From assembly GCA_036172665.1 (NCBI GenBank), contig CM069870.1:62558212-62622211 (forward strand): DNA of 64,000 nucleotides, in the 5' to 3' direction. Of the stretch, positions 48,370 to 60,900 are shown in pieces (the stretch's first letter is position 1; each line of letters starts with the position of its first letter). The position numbers and the translations under genes were made by a program. Below the pieces are notes generated by a model. The model worked only from the letters and a program-made list of their open reading frames with translations. It did no database searches and was not told where the DNA came from. This stretch comes from Prosopocoilus inquinatus. Taxonomy: Eukaryota; Arthropoda; Insecta; Coleoptera; Lucanidae.

Positions 48370-50939
48370 CTCACTTCACAGAACGTCTGGATATGAATGG
48401 TGCTCGTGGAGATGATCGTCGGGATTCTGCGTGAGGCGACACACTGACCCACATCTGTCGAAGAACAGAGAGATTTCGAAGAGGTCGACCAACTTGGAGC
48501 TGTGATTACACACTTTCTATACTAATCACTGTTTTTTTTAATTGCTTTTTTTTTAAATTTCGTTCGTAAATTATATCATGGATTGAATATTCCTTTTTAC
48601 GTCCGAAAATAGAAAGGGATGATTTTCATGAAAGAAACGTAAATGCTTAAATTAAAAGTTGTTTGCTTTAATGCTGGAGACGGTGGTTAAGCGACTTGAT
48701 AAAAAATTGCTAAGCAATTTCTTTGGCATGGTGGTTCTCGTGTACTGCAATCGTAAACCAATGAAATCGTTTCATGATTAGTCGAACCGAGGTCTAAAGA
48801 GATACGAATGTGTGAAGCCACACAGTTTTAACAACCTGTTAAAGAGGTTTGATTAGTATACGAGCCAACTCGAATAGAAAACAATTCATAACCCAATGAG
48901 AGTCTAACTTTGTAACTAGTCGCACTGTAGTCAAAACGAGCCACTTTAAAGCAGTTTAAAAAAATTGATGTACAGGTAGTTTTACAAATTCATACAAATA
49001 GTGCAACTGATGAAACCAGAAGTGAAAGATATTGTAATTAATCATTTTATATTTAGCAAAATATTAATAAATTTTAGAGTTAGTTTCATGTTTAAAATCA
49101 AATTATAGAAACTGAAAACTGATAATGTCATTGGATGCAGAATTAAAATTCCGTGTATTCAATACAACCAAATCAATTTTAAAGGTTTTGCACGAATCGA
49201 ACCCATCGTAATCTCAGCAGGAACCAATGAGTACCAGGATGACGTAAAGAAAACCCAATAGCGTTAAAGGTTGAGAGTGGACGTAATTGAATCTCTCCAT
49301 TGAAATAACAGCCCGCAAGAAACTGTAACTCTCATGCTCTAGTCAAGCAAAATAGTAGACGACGGAGCAGCGACCGAAATTTAAAAACTAAATAATTTGA
49401 TCAATTCCCACAGAAAATATGAACTGAACCTGCGAACGCTTGCAAAGCGGATGTAATTAAAAATAAAACCTCCGGATGATATTGTTTAATTAAAGGCATA
49501 AAGAAGTACCGATACATTGAGAATTTTACGATGTTTTATGGCCGGAGTATTTTGAAACCCTCGGCATTACTTCAGATTCCGAATCATGATTCTCCAATGT
49601 GGCACTATTCTTATTTAACTACTCCACCTAGGCTTCACGCCTTTACCTTTTTAATTATTGTAAATTTTTGTTTGTTATTGAATCAACAAATACTCACTTA
49701 GCATTAATCGAAACTTACCCTTAGTCAAGTAGAAGAAACTATCATATAATCTGATATTCTGTGAAAACCTTTATTTATATCCGTTCCTTTAGCCTGAAGT
49801 AAATCTTCTTTTGTGAGGTAGCGCTTGCAGATATCGTCTTCTTCTTTCTTTCGAATCCTTTGTATTTTGATCAATGTGTCCGGCGTCCGTTCTTTAACCT
49901 TATCTCAATTCATCCGCTACATTCTGTTTTTGATTCGTTTCTTTTAATTTTCTTCTTCTTGCTGACATTCTCTGTTCTTCCTTCCTGACTTTTCCCCTAC
50001 TTCCTTCGAATTTATTATCCTTTATATATTTTTTAAAATTAAACCGGGCTTTTGGGATCTATTACCATTTTTCTTATTGTATTCTTTTCCACTTAGTTAT
50101 TACTGTTATTTTCCTCATAATAATAAGAATATATTTAATTCATCACCACTATAGTACAATACAAAATATCGACACATAGGGTTTGTGAATATGTCATGTG
50201 TTATTAAAAATGAAGCCACAAATATAACTACCAGCATAATAAAACGATTAATCATTAAATCCCCTTCCATATATTCATAACTATAAAAAATTAAAATATA
50301 ATATAAAACAGTTAACTAAATTATATACATATACATATATGAATGTAGAAGGTATCACAGCAGTAATTGCGTTAGTTATTTAAAAATTTTTGAATGGAAT
50401 AATATTGTTTTTCCAACAAGAATTCCTTCGCTTTCTGTTTAAAAGTGCATAAATTCGAGACATCTTTTATTACTGATGGAAGTTTATTGTAACGTTTTAT
50501 AATATTCATATAGTACGCCTAGCGTCATCTATTGAAACTTTTAACCTAATTTTACCTCTGGACTTTGCTTTGATTTGTTTTTGTTCGAATTTTCTGTTTT
50601 ATTTTGTTTCAAAGTTAACGCGAAGGAGAAACAATGGATACAGAATTGATATTCCTGTAAAATACCCCACTTAAATCATCTAACCATTACAAATTTTGAA
50701 ACTCATGACTCATAATACGCACAGCGCCATCTAGCGGATGTTCTGAAGTAATTACATCTCACGAAGTAGTATCCTTTTCTGCCTTAATTTTATCTGTATC
50801 TGTGCCTTGTATATCAGTTAGTTTCAAATTAACAATGGCGAAGGACTTTAGAACAATATTGCAATTATCTCGTTGTTAATTTGGAAGCAAACAAGATTAA
50901 AGCTACAGACAAAGAGAAAATCAAAAATGATTACGCGAA
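48370..50939. other. Region upstream of the MIEAP-like gene, no gene recognised
   Basis: The first 100 bases (48370-48480) are GC-richer and may be the 5' UTR/promoter of the MIEAP-like gene. Beyond it the sequence is AT-rich with no recognised gene. A B-box-like GGGTTCGATTCG on the minus strand near 49195 is not part of a recognisable tRNA. Confidence 0.4.
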
Positions 50940-52085
50940 AATTCCCTCCCCCTTTAATTCTTTATTTTTGAATTTAGAAAGAAATGTTTATTGCAAAACT
51001 TATACAAACTAATTCAATGTTTCCGCTGATGTTTATAGAAAAACAAATGAAAATCCCATAACTGAGATATAAACTGAAATTTAATTCTTTTTAATGGAAC
51101 ACTTGGTATTTTTATATACATATATTTCAAATCTCGAATAATACTCGCCTTTCTTATTTTAAACAATTTTTTTCTGTTTAATTAAACCCCTAACAGTTTG
51201 TCTAAGAGATGATTTTTCACATTTTAATATCAAAGGTTTCCAACGGGGTTGGATCCGTTTGGGGATCGATGATGAGACTTGAAGGAGGTCGATAAACTTT
51301 TAGGAGTCGGCTGGCGGTCGATGAACCTTTAGGCTTCTTTTAGGGGATTGGAGTTGTTAACGTTGTTAAGTCTTGTTTAATGGAAGCCTATCTCAATAGT
51401 TAATAGAAAAGTAAAAGATTTACAAATATTAAATAAATTAGAATCAGCTCGAATAAAGCAGAAGACAAGACGTTCAATTGATTGTCAAAATCAAAATACA
51501 CTTGAAATATAGGCAAATCGAATAAAACAGAAACAAAAGACGATCGTCGTATAAGACAGGACGGAAATAAAAATTGTGTAAAACTCAATAAGTCAAATCG
51601 ATATAAAAATTCAACCAAACGTTTAATTTGAACATTAAAAAAGGAAATAAATAAAACAAAGTCGAAGAAAAAATGGCGATAAATCGGCGGGATTAAAATA
51701 TAAAATAAAATAATCTTAAATCGTATAAAAGAAAAACAAAAGGCGATCAATTGATAATTAAAAAAATAAGAAGTCATAATAAATAAAATCAAAAATCGAA
51801 GAGAAAACAAGAAACAAATGATTAGTTGATAAGTTAAAAGTGAAAACAAAACAAATGAATTCGTTTAAAAGAAACAACAAAGGTCCAGCAAATAATTACA
51901 CGTATTAAAAATTAAATGAAATCAAATGAGAAATAAGAAACGATAAAGGTTGGTGATAAAGTTAGGACCAAAATAAAAATTATATAAAACTAACAAAAAG
52001 TCTAAATGATTTAAAAATTGACAAATTTTGTCACAATCCAAAGAAAAATCTGTACAGATTAAATAAATAGGGCGATCAATTAAGT
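50940..52085. mobile_element. Second copy of the hAT body, ends not identified
   Basis: Sequence from TCCCCCTTTAATTCTTTA through AAACAAATGAAAATCCCATA, TAAACTGAAATTTAATTC and GGTTTCCAACGGGG to the purine-rich repeats parallels 46065-47230 block by block. No CAG-type terminus was found, so it is probably a truncated or degraded copy. The minus-strand frame at 51400-51849 is low complexity and not a gene. Confidence 0.65.
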
Positions 52086-54296
52086 CAAGATATTGCTTTT
52101 ATTAAAAAAATTAAAATTATTCAAATTAGTATTTTAAAAAAATAACATCTGGATGTTCTTAGGAAATTAATGGCTTTTGAGCAATTTTTTTATAAAGAAT
52201 TATATTTTTCTTTAAAGTGAAAAATAAAATTTCTAAGTCCATTTGGGAACACTGCAAATTAAAATATTTTCGTTGTTAATAAAAAAAAAATTGTTAATGG
52301 TAACTACAAAGAACGAAATATTTATAATTCTGTAATAATATTCTTTTTTCGTTGCCTTTGTGGTTGGTATGAATAAAATTCTCTATTTCTTAAGATATAG
52401 AAGGCTGTTGATGTACGTTAGTTATTTTTCAAGTTTCGAGAAATAAAATTGCGCGTGCAGATTCTTTATTATGTATAAAACTTTTCCAAAAATTTCGGTA
52501 GCAATCATTCAGAAAGGTCAAAAACTAAACAAAAATTCCTTAAAATTGATTTTTTAACACAAATTTTGAAAAAAGAATAATGTAGATTTTCAAATAAAAA
52601 AAAATCTGGCAACTATTTTAAGGAAGGGGGGTGGATACCTATTACTGTTTTGCATAAGGACGTTGACTTCCCTTCCTTCGGCCCTAGTGGGCACTATGAG
52701 CTCAAGGTTATTTAAATTTCTAAGGTTGTCTAGGTTTGCTGAAAACTGCGTCGTGAAACGGTACAAGAGTTCCGGAAAAGTGTATGTATTAAACGTCGTC
52801 TTTTAACTTTAATTTTTTTAAGGTTAAATTGAGAGAAACTTGTTGAAATTATTTTTTTTACCTCTATTTTGTCAGATACACCTTTTTGTATGAAGTTGTG
52901 AAACACCCTGTAGATTTGCAAAAACATTATTAGGCTGACCAATCATACACTTTTGTAGAATTGAACACGTAAATAGTTAAACCGTTGGATTGTTTTAAAG
53001 ATGTGATTTTTTTGACTTTTTTGAATTTCAATTTTGTGTTTGTATTCAAGAACAAAAAATAAATTTTCTTTGAAGTGAATTACCAAAAAAGCAGAATTTT
53101 GCTAAGCGAATGAGTATCGTCTAAGAGTGGCCCAACCTCTTTCTCTTGAGCTCTTGAAATGCTTCTTCGAAATTTCTCATTATCAAGTGGGTCTGAGCCG
53201 CAGGGTCGTTCTCTCTTGTGGAAGTCTTTCTATAACTACTTCCACTGTCCGGAGGCGCTTGCGTTTTTGCGTCTCTTCTATTCATTATTAGTGGTTGTTC
53301 GTTTTAATTATAATAAATCACTCCCAACACCAAATTTTTTAATCTTCTTCGGCGAAAATGCCCAAAAGCGTCCGAATTATTTTATTTATCTACTGCACCT
53401 TTCGTAAATAGTACCGTAGCAAAATGAGAGTACGTAAGAAACTGTAAGTAAACGTACTTACGTCGAGTAATTACTTTTACTTGTTCATACAGCGTGAATA
53501 TCACTGTTTAATTTTATTATTATTATTATTATTGAGCCAATAAGTACTTTCTTGCTTGACTTGGAAACTGATGCCCAGCTATTAGTTTTGTGAGATTTTC
53601 TTTGGAAAACTTGGTATGGTATGGTACTTGAGGTGGTCCATTCTTTGTATGTTGTTGTAAGCATCCGAAATTGTGACCCCTTCACTTCTTCGTCGATCGC
53701 CGGAAAAAACGACCTACTTTGCGAATTCTTTATTGCGGTTAAATCGAAGCAATTTTTTTTTTATTGTGTTTGGAACACTGGAATTAAGCAACTATTTTTT
53801 TCTTTTGATGTCGTAAGTTTGGTAATTAGAAATCGGCGTATGTTTATGCGAGTTTGGATAATTTTCTTTTTGGGTTTTTCAGCATGTTACTTATCATAAT
53901 TTCTTTAAATATTCTAGTAATTAATGTTTCAATGAATTTTCACTTTGAGGTGTAGATTCATCAAAAATAATGATTTTAGACCGGTGGTTCTAAGGGGTCT
54001 AAAACCACGTTGAACAAGTACACCTATCCATGATATTCAGTGGGTCTTAAGAAGTGTTTTGTTACGTTTTCATTTTAGGAAAAAAGATTTAAATTCAAAA
54101 TTAATCCATTTATCGACATCTTCTGTCCGATTTTGTTAAGTATTGTTTTGTTAAGTATTGTAAAATTATTACTTCTTTCGTCTTCAACAGTGCTAGTAAA
54201 ATACATTGCGATACATCCTCCTATAACTTGTGCATTTTTTAAATCTTATTTAAAATGTCCCCAAAATCCAGTGTGATTAGAACAGTTATCAACAGG
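52086..54296. other. Intergenic DNA, nothing recognised
   Basis: AT-rich sequence with an ATT microsatellite at about 53515-53534. No gene or mobile element was recognised. Open frames at 52730-52942, 53159-53407 and 53621-53899 lack recognisable similarity. Confidence 0.4.
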
Positions 54297-54599
54297 CCTA
54301 GGCGTATTTTAGGCGGAAGGTTTCGTTAAATATACGAGAAACTACTAATATGCTGAAGCAATCATAGTCGGAAAAAGTTCTAATCTTTAACGCATCTGCT
54401 CAGTAAAAACAAAACAATAAACCAGTCGAAGCCCGAGAAGTCTATGCGGCACGCAGTAACCACTACAGTTCTGGTCGACTGGATAGAAAAACTCGTTTAC
54501 ATAATCATTCCGAAATGAACTCGCATTCTTTTTACAGTGACGGCGCTATAATTTATATAAATTAAATGTATTATGCCAATCTTTTTCAAAGTTACATTA
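54297..54599 (+). repeat. Direct repeat, copy 1 (about 300 bases)
   Basis: It shares with 55706-55970 the blocks TAGGCG(T/C)ATTTTAGG, GGAAGGTTTCGTTAAATATA, ACTACTAATATGCTGAAGC, AATCATAGTCGGAAAAA (copy 1 form), TCTAATCTTTAACG, AAAACAAAACAATAAACCAG, GTGACGGCGCTATAATT and ATTAAATGTATTATGCCA. Copy 1 has about 50 extra bases around 54433-54480. Confidence 0.8.
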
Positions 54600-55705
54600 C
54601 ATTGTTTCAACAGATTCTGTGAGATTATTACGAAATAATTTTTGTTGGATTTCATTTTAAAGGTCATTTGCTTTAAACCCTTTATGATTTCTCCGTTAGT
54701 GCCGACTTTATTTCGATTTTTAACGTACTTTCATAAGTAACCCTTGTTTAAATTTTTAACCCGCAAAGTTACTTTCCTGGAGACCGTTCTGCGTCGCGGG
54801 CCATCTATTTCAGTATGGTTTTTGCTAATGGTCACGTTGTTGACTCTTTGTATGCCTTCCTAGCAGCTGGTTAACCTTAAACTATTTTTGAGAACGTGAA
54901 CCTGAACGTGAACGTGAAGTATTTATTTTGTTTGCTTCAAGCCTATAGATACTCAAAGTTTTATTTTAGGACAATCGATGCGATTTCTGTCTTTGTTGAC
55001 GGTATATTTTTGTACGGATTGTTTGGTAAGTCAGTTTTCTCCTTTTTTTTAGCACGCAAACTTAGGCATTTGTTTGCTCATTTTTAGGCCGTTCCGTTTA
55101 CCTTATTTGGTGTCTACAAGGTGCAACATCCGTAAGGCATCCGCAGATCTAGATTACATACAAAGAACCCTTATTCGTGCATGTAGATAACAATATCTGT
55201 ATTCGTACCCGCGGATCTTGATTTTTGACGATCCGGCACATCACTATTCAGTAGAGAAATTAGAGAATTTCGATATACGTAGAGACATGTTGCTATCTCA
55301 AGCTAGGAACAACTTCAAATGTGAGGGTTTTCGAAAGCACTTTAGAATTGCTAATGACAACAGTACTTAACATAACATCAGCTTCAAACAAAAAAAGATT
55401 AAAGAAAATACAGTGTGGTTCAAACTTAGGTAGAAGCATGAGGTGATTTCGAATTGACGTTCGGAGCGCTCAAGGTATTTCTTTGTCTCACTCTTACATG
55501 CAGTGAAACGTATTTGCTCTCCCTCACACGTTTCAGTGTTCGAGTTCAACTCGAATTTACTCTAGAAAGAGCACTGGACAGTGTCAAGCGAACCGTCTTC
55601 AGCCCACGCGGCAACGTCTCTTGACCCATAAGAAATGGGTGAATACCTGGTCCTATGTTATAACCAGACATAGGACAACTTGGGACGTTTTTATATGATC
55701 ACCAT

Positions 55706-55970
55706 GCTTAGGCGCATTTTAGGTGGAAGGTTTCGTTAAATATACGAGGAACTACTAATATGCTGAAGCGATCATAGTCGGAAAAACTTCTAATCTTTAA
55801 CGTGTCTGCCCGTAAAAACAAAACAATAAACCAGTCGAAGTCGACTGGATATAAAAACTTGTTTACATAACCGACCCATTCCGAAATAAACTCGCATACT
55901 TTTTGCAGTGACGGCGCTATAATTGAAATGAATTAAATGTATTATGCCAGTCTTTTTAAAAGTTACATTA
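55706..55970 (+). repeat. Direct repeat, copy 2 (about 265 bases)
   Basis: Same orientation as the copy at 54297, with roughly 1.1 kb between them. The two copies could be LTRs of a small non-coding element, or two insertions of a short interspersed element. No primer-binding site or coding region is recognised between them. Confidence 0.8.
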
Positions 55971-56785
55971 AAGAATTATAATGTTTTCATACTTATTAAT
56001 TTGAAAGAAACTATAAAGGCAATTATGTTACACACGTAATTTACATGAAACGGTTGCTTCTGTTGCAATGAGCGCGAGGGTGAGAGCACCTCAGGCATAA
56101 AAGCCGTCCAGTGGCGACGTTGAAATCTACGCCGCTGCTTTGTTTATCTTTATACTGGTTTTTACCAGATATCCTAGGAATGTCCGACCCTTAGTTATCA
56201 AGGAATAGAAAGAACCAGTCAGATTTGTGAAGTTTTTTATTTTACCTTTGATTTCTTGCCTTGTTTTTTATTCACATAGAGTGGAAAAACGCGTTGCACC
56301 GCTTTTCTTATGAAAACCTCGATTAATCAATCGGTTTATTTAATATAGAACATTTTCTAAAGCTTTGTTGTCCTATTTAGAAGGTATCTTTTTCTTCCTG
56401 TTGATCGTTGAGCAAGTTTTGCCTCGATTTATTCTGTTTGGGTGAGATCATTTTGAACTTTGGACTCAGCGATGCCAACGCTTCTTCTGGACTCTTCCCT
56501 AGCCGGATTTGTACCCTTCAACCCCTTGGCTTTACATAAAAGAAAAATTTCCAGCTTCAGAAGTCGTGCCAATCCGTGAGTTTAATTGTTCCTATTTATT
56601 TAAAATAATTCGTTTTTGCTAAATTTTGGTATCAAAAAGTTACTTAAGGAAAATACCTAGTGCGTAAGATCTTTATTAATTTATTTATTTTTGCATCAAG
56701 GCAAAATAGGGTTGTCGAGCACTAACGTATCCGTAATTGAAGTTTGTTCTTGTCCGATGAAAATTGTAAGTAGAAAGTTTTTTTT

Positions 56786-56940
56786 AATCTTGAACCGGAC
56801 AGAAATCTGATGGGAACACACTCAACGTTTCGCTATAGATTTATAGCTTCGTCAGGAGTGAAAAAAAGTAAATAAACAAGTTGTCAAGAGAAACAAGTCG
56901 TCAAGAGAAACGAAAGGTAACATGATTTTAAACTAAAATA
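56786..56940 (-). repeat. Terminal arm with hammerhead-like core (minus strand)
   Basis: On the minus strand CCTGACGAAGCTATAAATCT then ATAGCGAAACG occurs (about 56874-56826). It fits CUGANGA, a GCTATA-AATC-TATAGC hairpin and GAAA, the core order of hammerhead ribozymes, although one extra A lies before the hairpin. Cleavage-site and stem I/III partners were not identified. Confidence 0.6.
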
Positions 56941-56946
56941 TGTTAA

Positions 56947-56982
56947 CTTTTTGACCTGACATTGCAATGTCAGGTCAAAAAG
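56947..56982. repeat. Perfect 36-base palindrome
   Basis: CTTTTTGACCTGACATTG is followed at once by its exact inverse with no loop. It lies between the left arm and the coding remnant of the Penelope-like element. Chance occurrence of this length is unlikely. Confidence 0.9.
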
Positions 56983-57059
56983 CGATCGTAAGATGTCGCT
57001 ATTTTATCTGTTCATCACTCTTACATCGCAATTGCGAATAAATTGGACAAGTCGTTTTT

Positions 57060-57800
57060 GTTTGCAGTGAGAATGTCGAGCTACGTCTCTGCTGAAGAAG
57101 GCCCAAGCAGGGCTGAAACAGCTGTACAGAGGCTGCTCAAGATTTTCGCTGCAATCAAAAACGATTTGCACAAAATTTTTCTATTATATTCACTGTACAA
57201 AATGTCAGTATTATCAAAATCAAAATTATGATTATTTACTAATGAATGCTCTACAAGCATTGGATGATTTTGATTATTTTTTGGATATGATATTTATGTT
57301 GGTCTAAACGTTTTTTTTTTTTTTAATTTTGGTTTGTTTCACCTATATATAAACAGAATTACAATTTGAACATTTGATTTCATAAACCACGTTAGGTTGT
57401 TTTAATTTCAGTATTTTGGTTCGAGAAAATAAAATTTAAATTATTCACAGATTTACTAACTAAAATTAAATTATGTTTTATGTTTAAATGTATTGTGTAA
57501 TGGTTCAATATAAGGCAATGATATGTATTTATGGTTCGAAGTTTGTCTATATATTGTTAGAGATATTGGAATTTTGTAAGTATTTAATACGACTTTAAAT
57601 TACTGATTCAATAAGATTTATTGGTTAAGAATTTTGAATAAGAGTTTTCTTTTAAATTTAAGCTATCATAAACGAAAAGTTTATCAGAAAGTAAAGCAGC
57701 TCTATCTGTTAATGAAATAATAGTTGCAATTTTATAATTTTTATAAAAAATAAATAGTTTTAATTTAGTTCCAGTTACTTTTACCTTTATTTCGGACAAC
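57060..57800 (-). pseudogene. Penelope-like RT C-terminus and GIY-YIG endonuclease
   Basis: Reading the minus strand: SLTDRAALLSDKLFVYDSLN (57799-57608 frame), then NIKHNLILVSKSVNNLNFIF, then VVYEIKCSNCNSVYIGET at 57393-57332, the Cys-containing GIY-YIG signature of Penelope-like elements. It continues with RLDQHKYHI, EHSLVNNHNFDFDNTDILYS and EYNRKILCKSFLIAAKI, ending at a TAG near 57080. Frameshifts between these pieces and a T/A homopolymer (57311-57324) make it a pseudogene. The endonuclease would nick target DNA for retrotransposition. Confidence 0.88.
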
Positions 57801-57803
57801 TTG

Positions 57804-57934
57804 TATTTTAGTTTAAAATCATGTTATCTTTCGTTTTAACTTATTTATTTACTTTTTTTCACTTCTGACGAAGCTATAAATCTATAGCGAAAGGTTTAGT
57901 GTGTTCCCATCATATTTCTGTCCGGTTTAAGATT
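57804..57934 (+). repeat. Opposite terminal arm with the same core (plus strand)
   Basis: It carries TTCTGACGAAGCTATAAATC then TATAGCGAAAGG at about 57865-57896 and ends GTTCCCATCATATTTCTGTC. It lacks the short duplicated TTGTCAAGAGAAACAAG segment of the other arm. Confidence 0.7.
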
Positions 57935-60900
57935 TATTATATCATTTGATTTAATTGAAATGATTCGACATTTGACTCTAAATAGTAGGAGTACTATTTT
58001 GGGCCATAGGATATTTTAAATTAACGTTAATCCACCCCTCATTTCTTTTGATTACATGTTCGTCATTTTTAAAAAAATTATTGTAATAAATGAGAAATAA
58101 AATTTCTATCACTTGTATCACTTTGATATGGGAAATGCATTACTGTACGAAATCCGATAATTTTCACCGTTTTCTTTCTTTTACTTGGGCTGATATTTTT
58201 TTCTGGGTTCTTTCAATTTTAAACGGTGTGGCGCAAAATTTACCACTTAACATATTTTTTTTTAATCAAAAAGAAAATGATAATATTTTTTGACCCCCGC
58301 TCATCGCCGATTTTGAGCTAGCGGCCATAACAGTTACGATTTCTGTTTATGCATTTCACCTGCCTCGGTACCCTATACCATCTAAGGGTCGACTCTACAG
58401 AATAAATTATAGAGTTTATGAAGATTTTCAGATGTGACAGTTCATTATAACAAAAAAAAAACGAAAAGAAGAATATTTAGGAACATGAAGAAGATTTAAC
58501 AGTCTTTTTATGAAAAACTCCTACGGAGATGAGAATATTTCAAAATATTTAAAACTCATAAAACATTTAAAGAGTTATGTGTAACGACCGCGGGTTATTT
58601 ATTTAATAAATTAGGGGTGGTCGGCTTCAATATGCACTTGAAACTCTTTTACTCTGAAAAACAAAGAAACCATCCCATTTTAACCAATGAGTCACCGCTG
58701 AAAGACGACTTCCTTGTTCGGTAGCTATTTTGAGTTTTAAAGCTGAAAATTCTCTGCTAGGAGTGTTTTTCTTAAAACATTAGAACAGGGTCATTATTAA
58801 TCTAAAAGGTTGTCAAATTTTTCTCCCTCTTTGAATCTCTCTGCTTATGAGCCTTTTTTCTCGATTAACTTCTTGGGTGTTAAAAGTACTTAAAATTAAT
58901 AAAATGAAAGACAAGGGTAATTTAAACAAATATATTGAAAGAAACAATAAAAAAATAACAAGTCAATGACTCGTAGACACTTTAAAAAATAATCATGTAA
59001 TTTAAAGTTTTCAAAATTATTTTCTAGTCTTAATTTTTAAATACTATTGACAACAGCTAAAGCTCGCGACACCACGCGGTTAATTTTCTGACTTGCAATT
59101 AAATTTTTTTTATAATAATAAAATAAATAATAGAATTTTTGAAAGATTATATGCTTCTGGAAAATTATTACGTAAACTTAAATGGTCAGGTTAGATTTTA
59201 AAGTTTATACCTTAAGAAGTTTATCTAAACCATTTTTTTAATTTCTGATATTTTTTTCGTTGTTAACGATTTTTAATTAATAATAAAATCAATTGATTGA
59301 CTGAATTTGAGTTTTATTTAGCTGCCTTGTTTTCTCGAAAAAAAAATGATGTGATAAAACAGCTTCAGTAAGTCAGGTTAAAGAAAAGGAAAGAGGAGGA
59401 ATGAGGTCTAGACTTTTACTTCGAGCAGATGTGTGTAAACAGGTTATCGGATTTGTTATTATCGTTCGGTTCGGCTTGAACTTGAACTCTGGGCTCGCAA
59501 CTTGATGGCCATTGTAGGGCGACATATGCTGCGCGGTTCGGTAATAATAAGTAATAAGGAAAGGTGGAATGAACGATTGTTGTTTAACAATACCAAAATC
59601 ACTCGTTCGCATTACATGTTTTGTTCGCATTGTGAGTTCGTTTAAAACCTTAGGTTTTTATTTTTGCAATGTTTAATTACGTTTCTCAATTTTAATTCTT
59701 TCTTAAAATTTCAGAAATTTCAGTCGTTTTTTGATGATTTTTTTTATACAGTTTCAAGAAAAACACATCAATATTATCATGAGGTCAGGACAGTTGCGCT
59801 CCTGTACAAAAATTAAAATAAAAAAAAGGCTCCAATGAGAAAAGGAACGCGTTAACGGTCAGCCATGTCAGGGATTCTGGAACTTTTGGAACTTTTAAAC
59901 TGTTTTTAGATGCTCGCTGCACTTTATAAAGGATTTTTCCTATCTCATTTCGATTAAGGTGGAGCACATCATGCGATCGCGTTGAAGAATGCTTGGAAAA
60001 TCCCCATCGATTGTATAATCAACTGCAATATTGTTTATCTTGTAAGATGCAGGCTCGCAAACAATATCCGCTTTATTTTTCAGGATGCCGAAGCAAATAA
60101 TATCGTCGGCATCACGTATAACTAACGAATGTGATTCACATCAAAGTACACTGTCTGTAAACACGTCGCCGCAAGTAAACTACAATACACTTCATAAATC
60201 TCTTTACCTTAACCACGAAGGCACAGCAAGTTACAAACAATAAAAAGGAGGAAAAAAGGACTGGTTTTAAAATAGAACCCAGAGGAAATCCGATTTCTGT
60301 ACAGTGCTCGCTAGAAAGGTGGTCTTTATTGTAACGCACTGCCACGTTTCAGATAAATAGGATTGTATCCTATCCTATTATTGTGTATTCTTCTGATTAT
60401 AAGGTGTTACGGTTTGGAAAACCGCTTTTCAGGAAATACGCTGTATATTGAGTTTTAAATCGCATTTATCCTTGATGTCGCAATGTTAGGAAATTGTGTG
60501 GGAATGCTTGGCAATATAGTTTCGCATCTGCTTTTATTGCGATAAAAATAAGATTCTGTTATCGTCTCTGTCGCAAAATTTATTTAATTTTTATATCAGG
60601 CTATGCTTTAGTGTTGTGTGTTTAGTGCAACTGGCAGATATGTAGTTTTCTACAAACATTTTAAAATACACCATCGTATAATTTGCGTTGTTCGGCATTT
60701 GTTCTATTGCTTTAAGTAAACAATATCGCTCGGAGTTTGTATTTTAGGTATAAGTGCATCATCTTTTGCAAACGCTCGCAGGTGCATTTCGAGTTTTGTG
60801 TGAGAATAGATTGAATGTTCACTTCTCAAAAACTTCTACACGGTTGTAAATTTCCGATGACGTCTCATTTTTTGTTGTTGTAAGGTCCTGAGAATTACAA

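Larger units (their letters stand above)
56786..57934 (-). mobile_element. Penelope-like element remnant flanked by inverted arms
   Basis: Coding remnants on the minus strand (57800 down to about 57060) match Penelope-like elements: an RT C-terminal piece and a GIY-YIG endonuclease. They are bounded by arms of about 130-155 bases that are inverse to each other: 56786-56940 (starts AATCTTGAACCGGACAG) and 57804-57934 (ends CTGTCCGGTTTAAGATT). Penelope-like elements often have duplicated, partly inverted terminal repeats. The RT palm and finger parts are missing, so this is a truncated copy. Confidence 0.85.

Noticed and set aside
49160..49260. Possible tRNA or tRNA-derived SINE (GGGTTCGATTCG on the minus strand)
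   Set aside because: Only a B-box-like match; no A box, acceptor stem or cloverleaf could be drawn.
51400..51849. 149-residue minus-strand frame rich in Phe, Leu and Ile
   Set aside because: Low-complexity translation of the purine-rich hAT body; no protein similarity.
56430..56560. Minus-strand coding-like stretch (KGLKGTNPAREESRRSVG)
   Set aside because: Short, no convincing start, acceptor or similarity.
59373..59630. 85-residue minus-strand frame in a GC-richer patch
   Set aside because: No recognisable domain, splice context or similarity.
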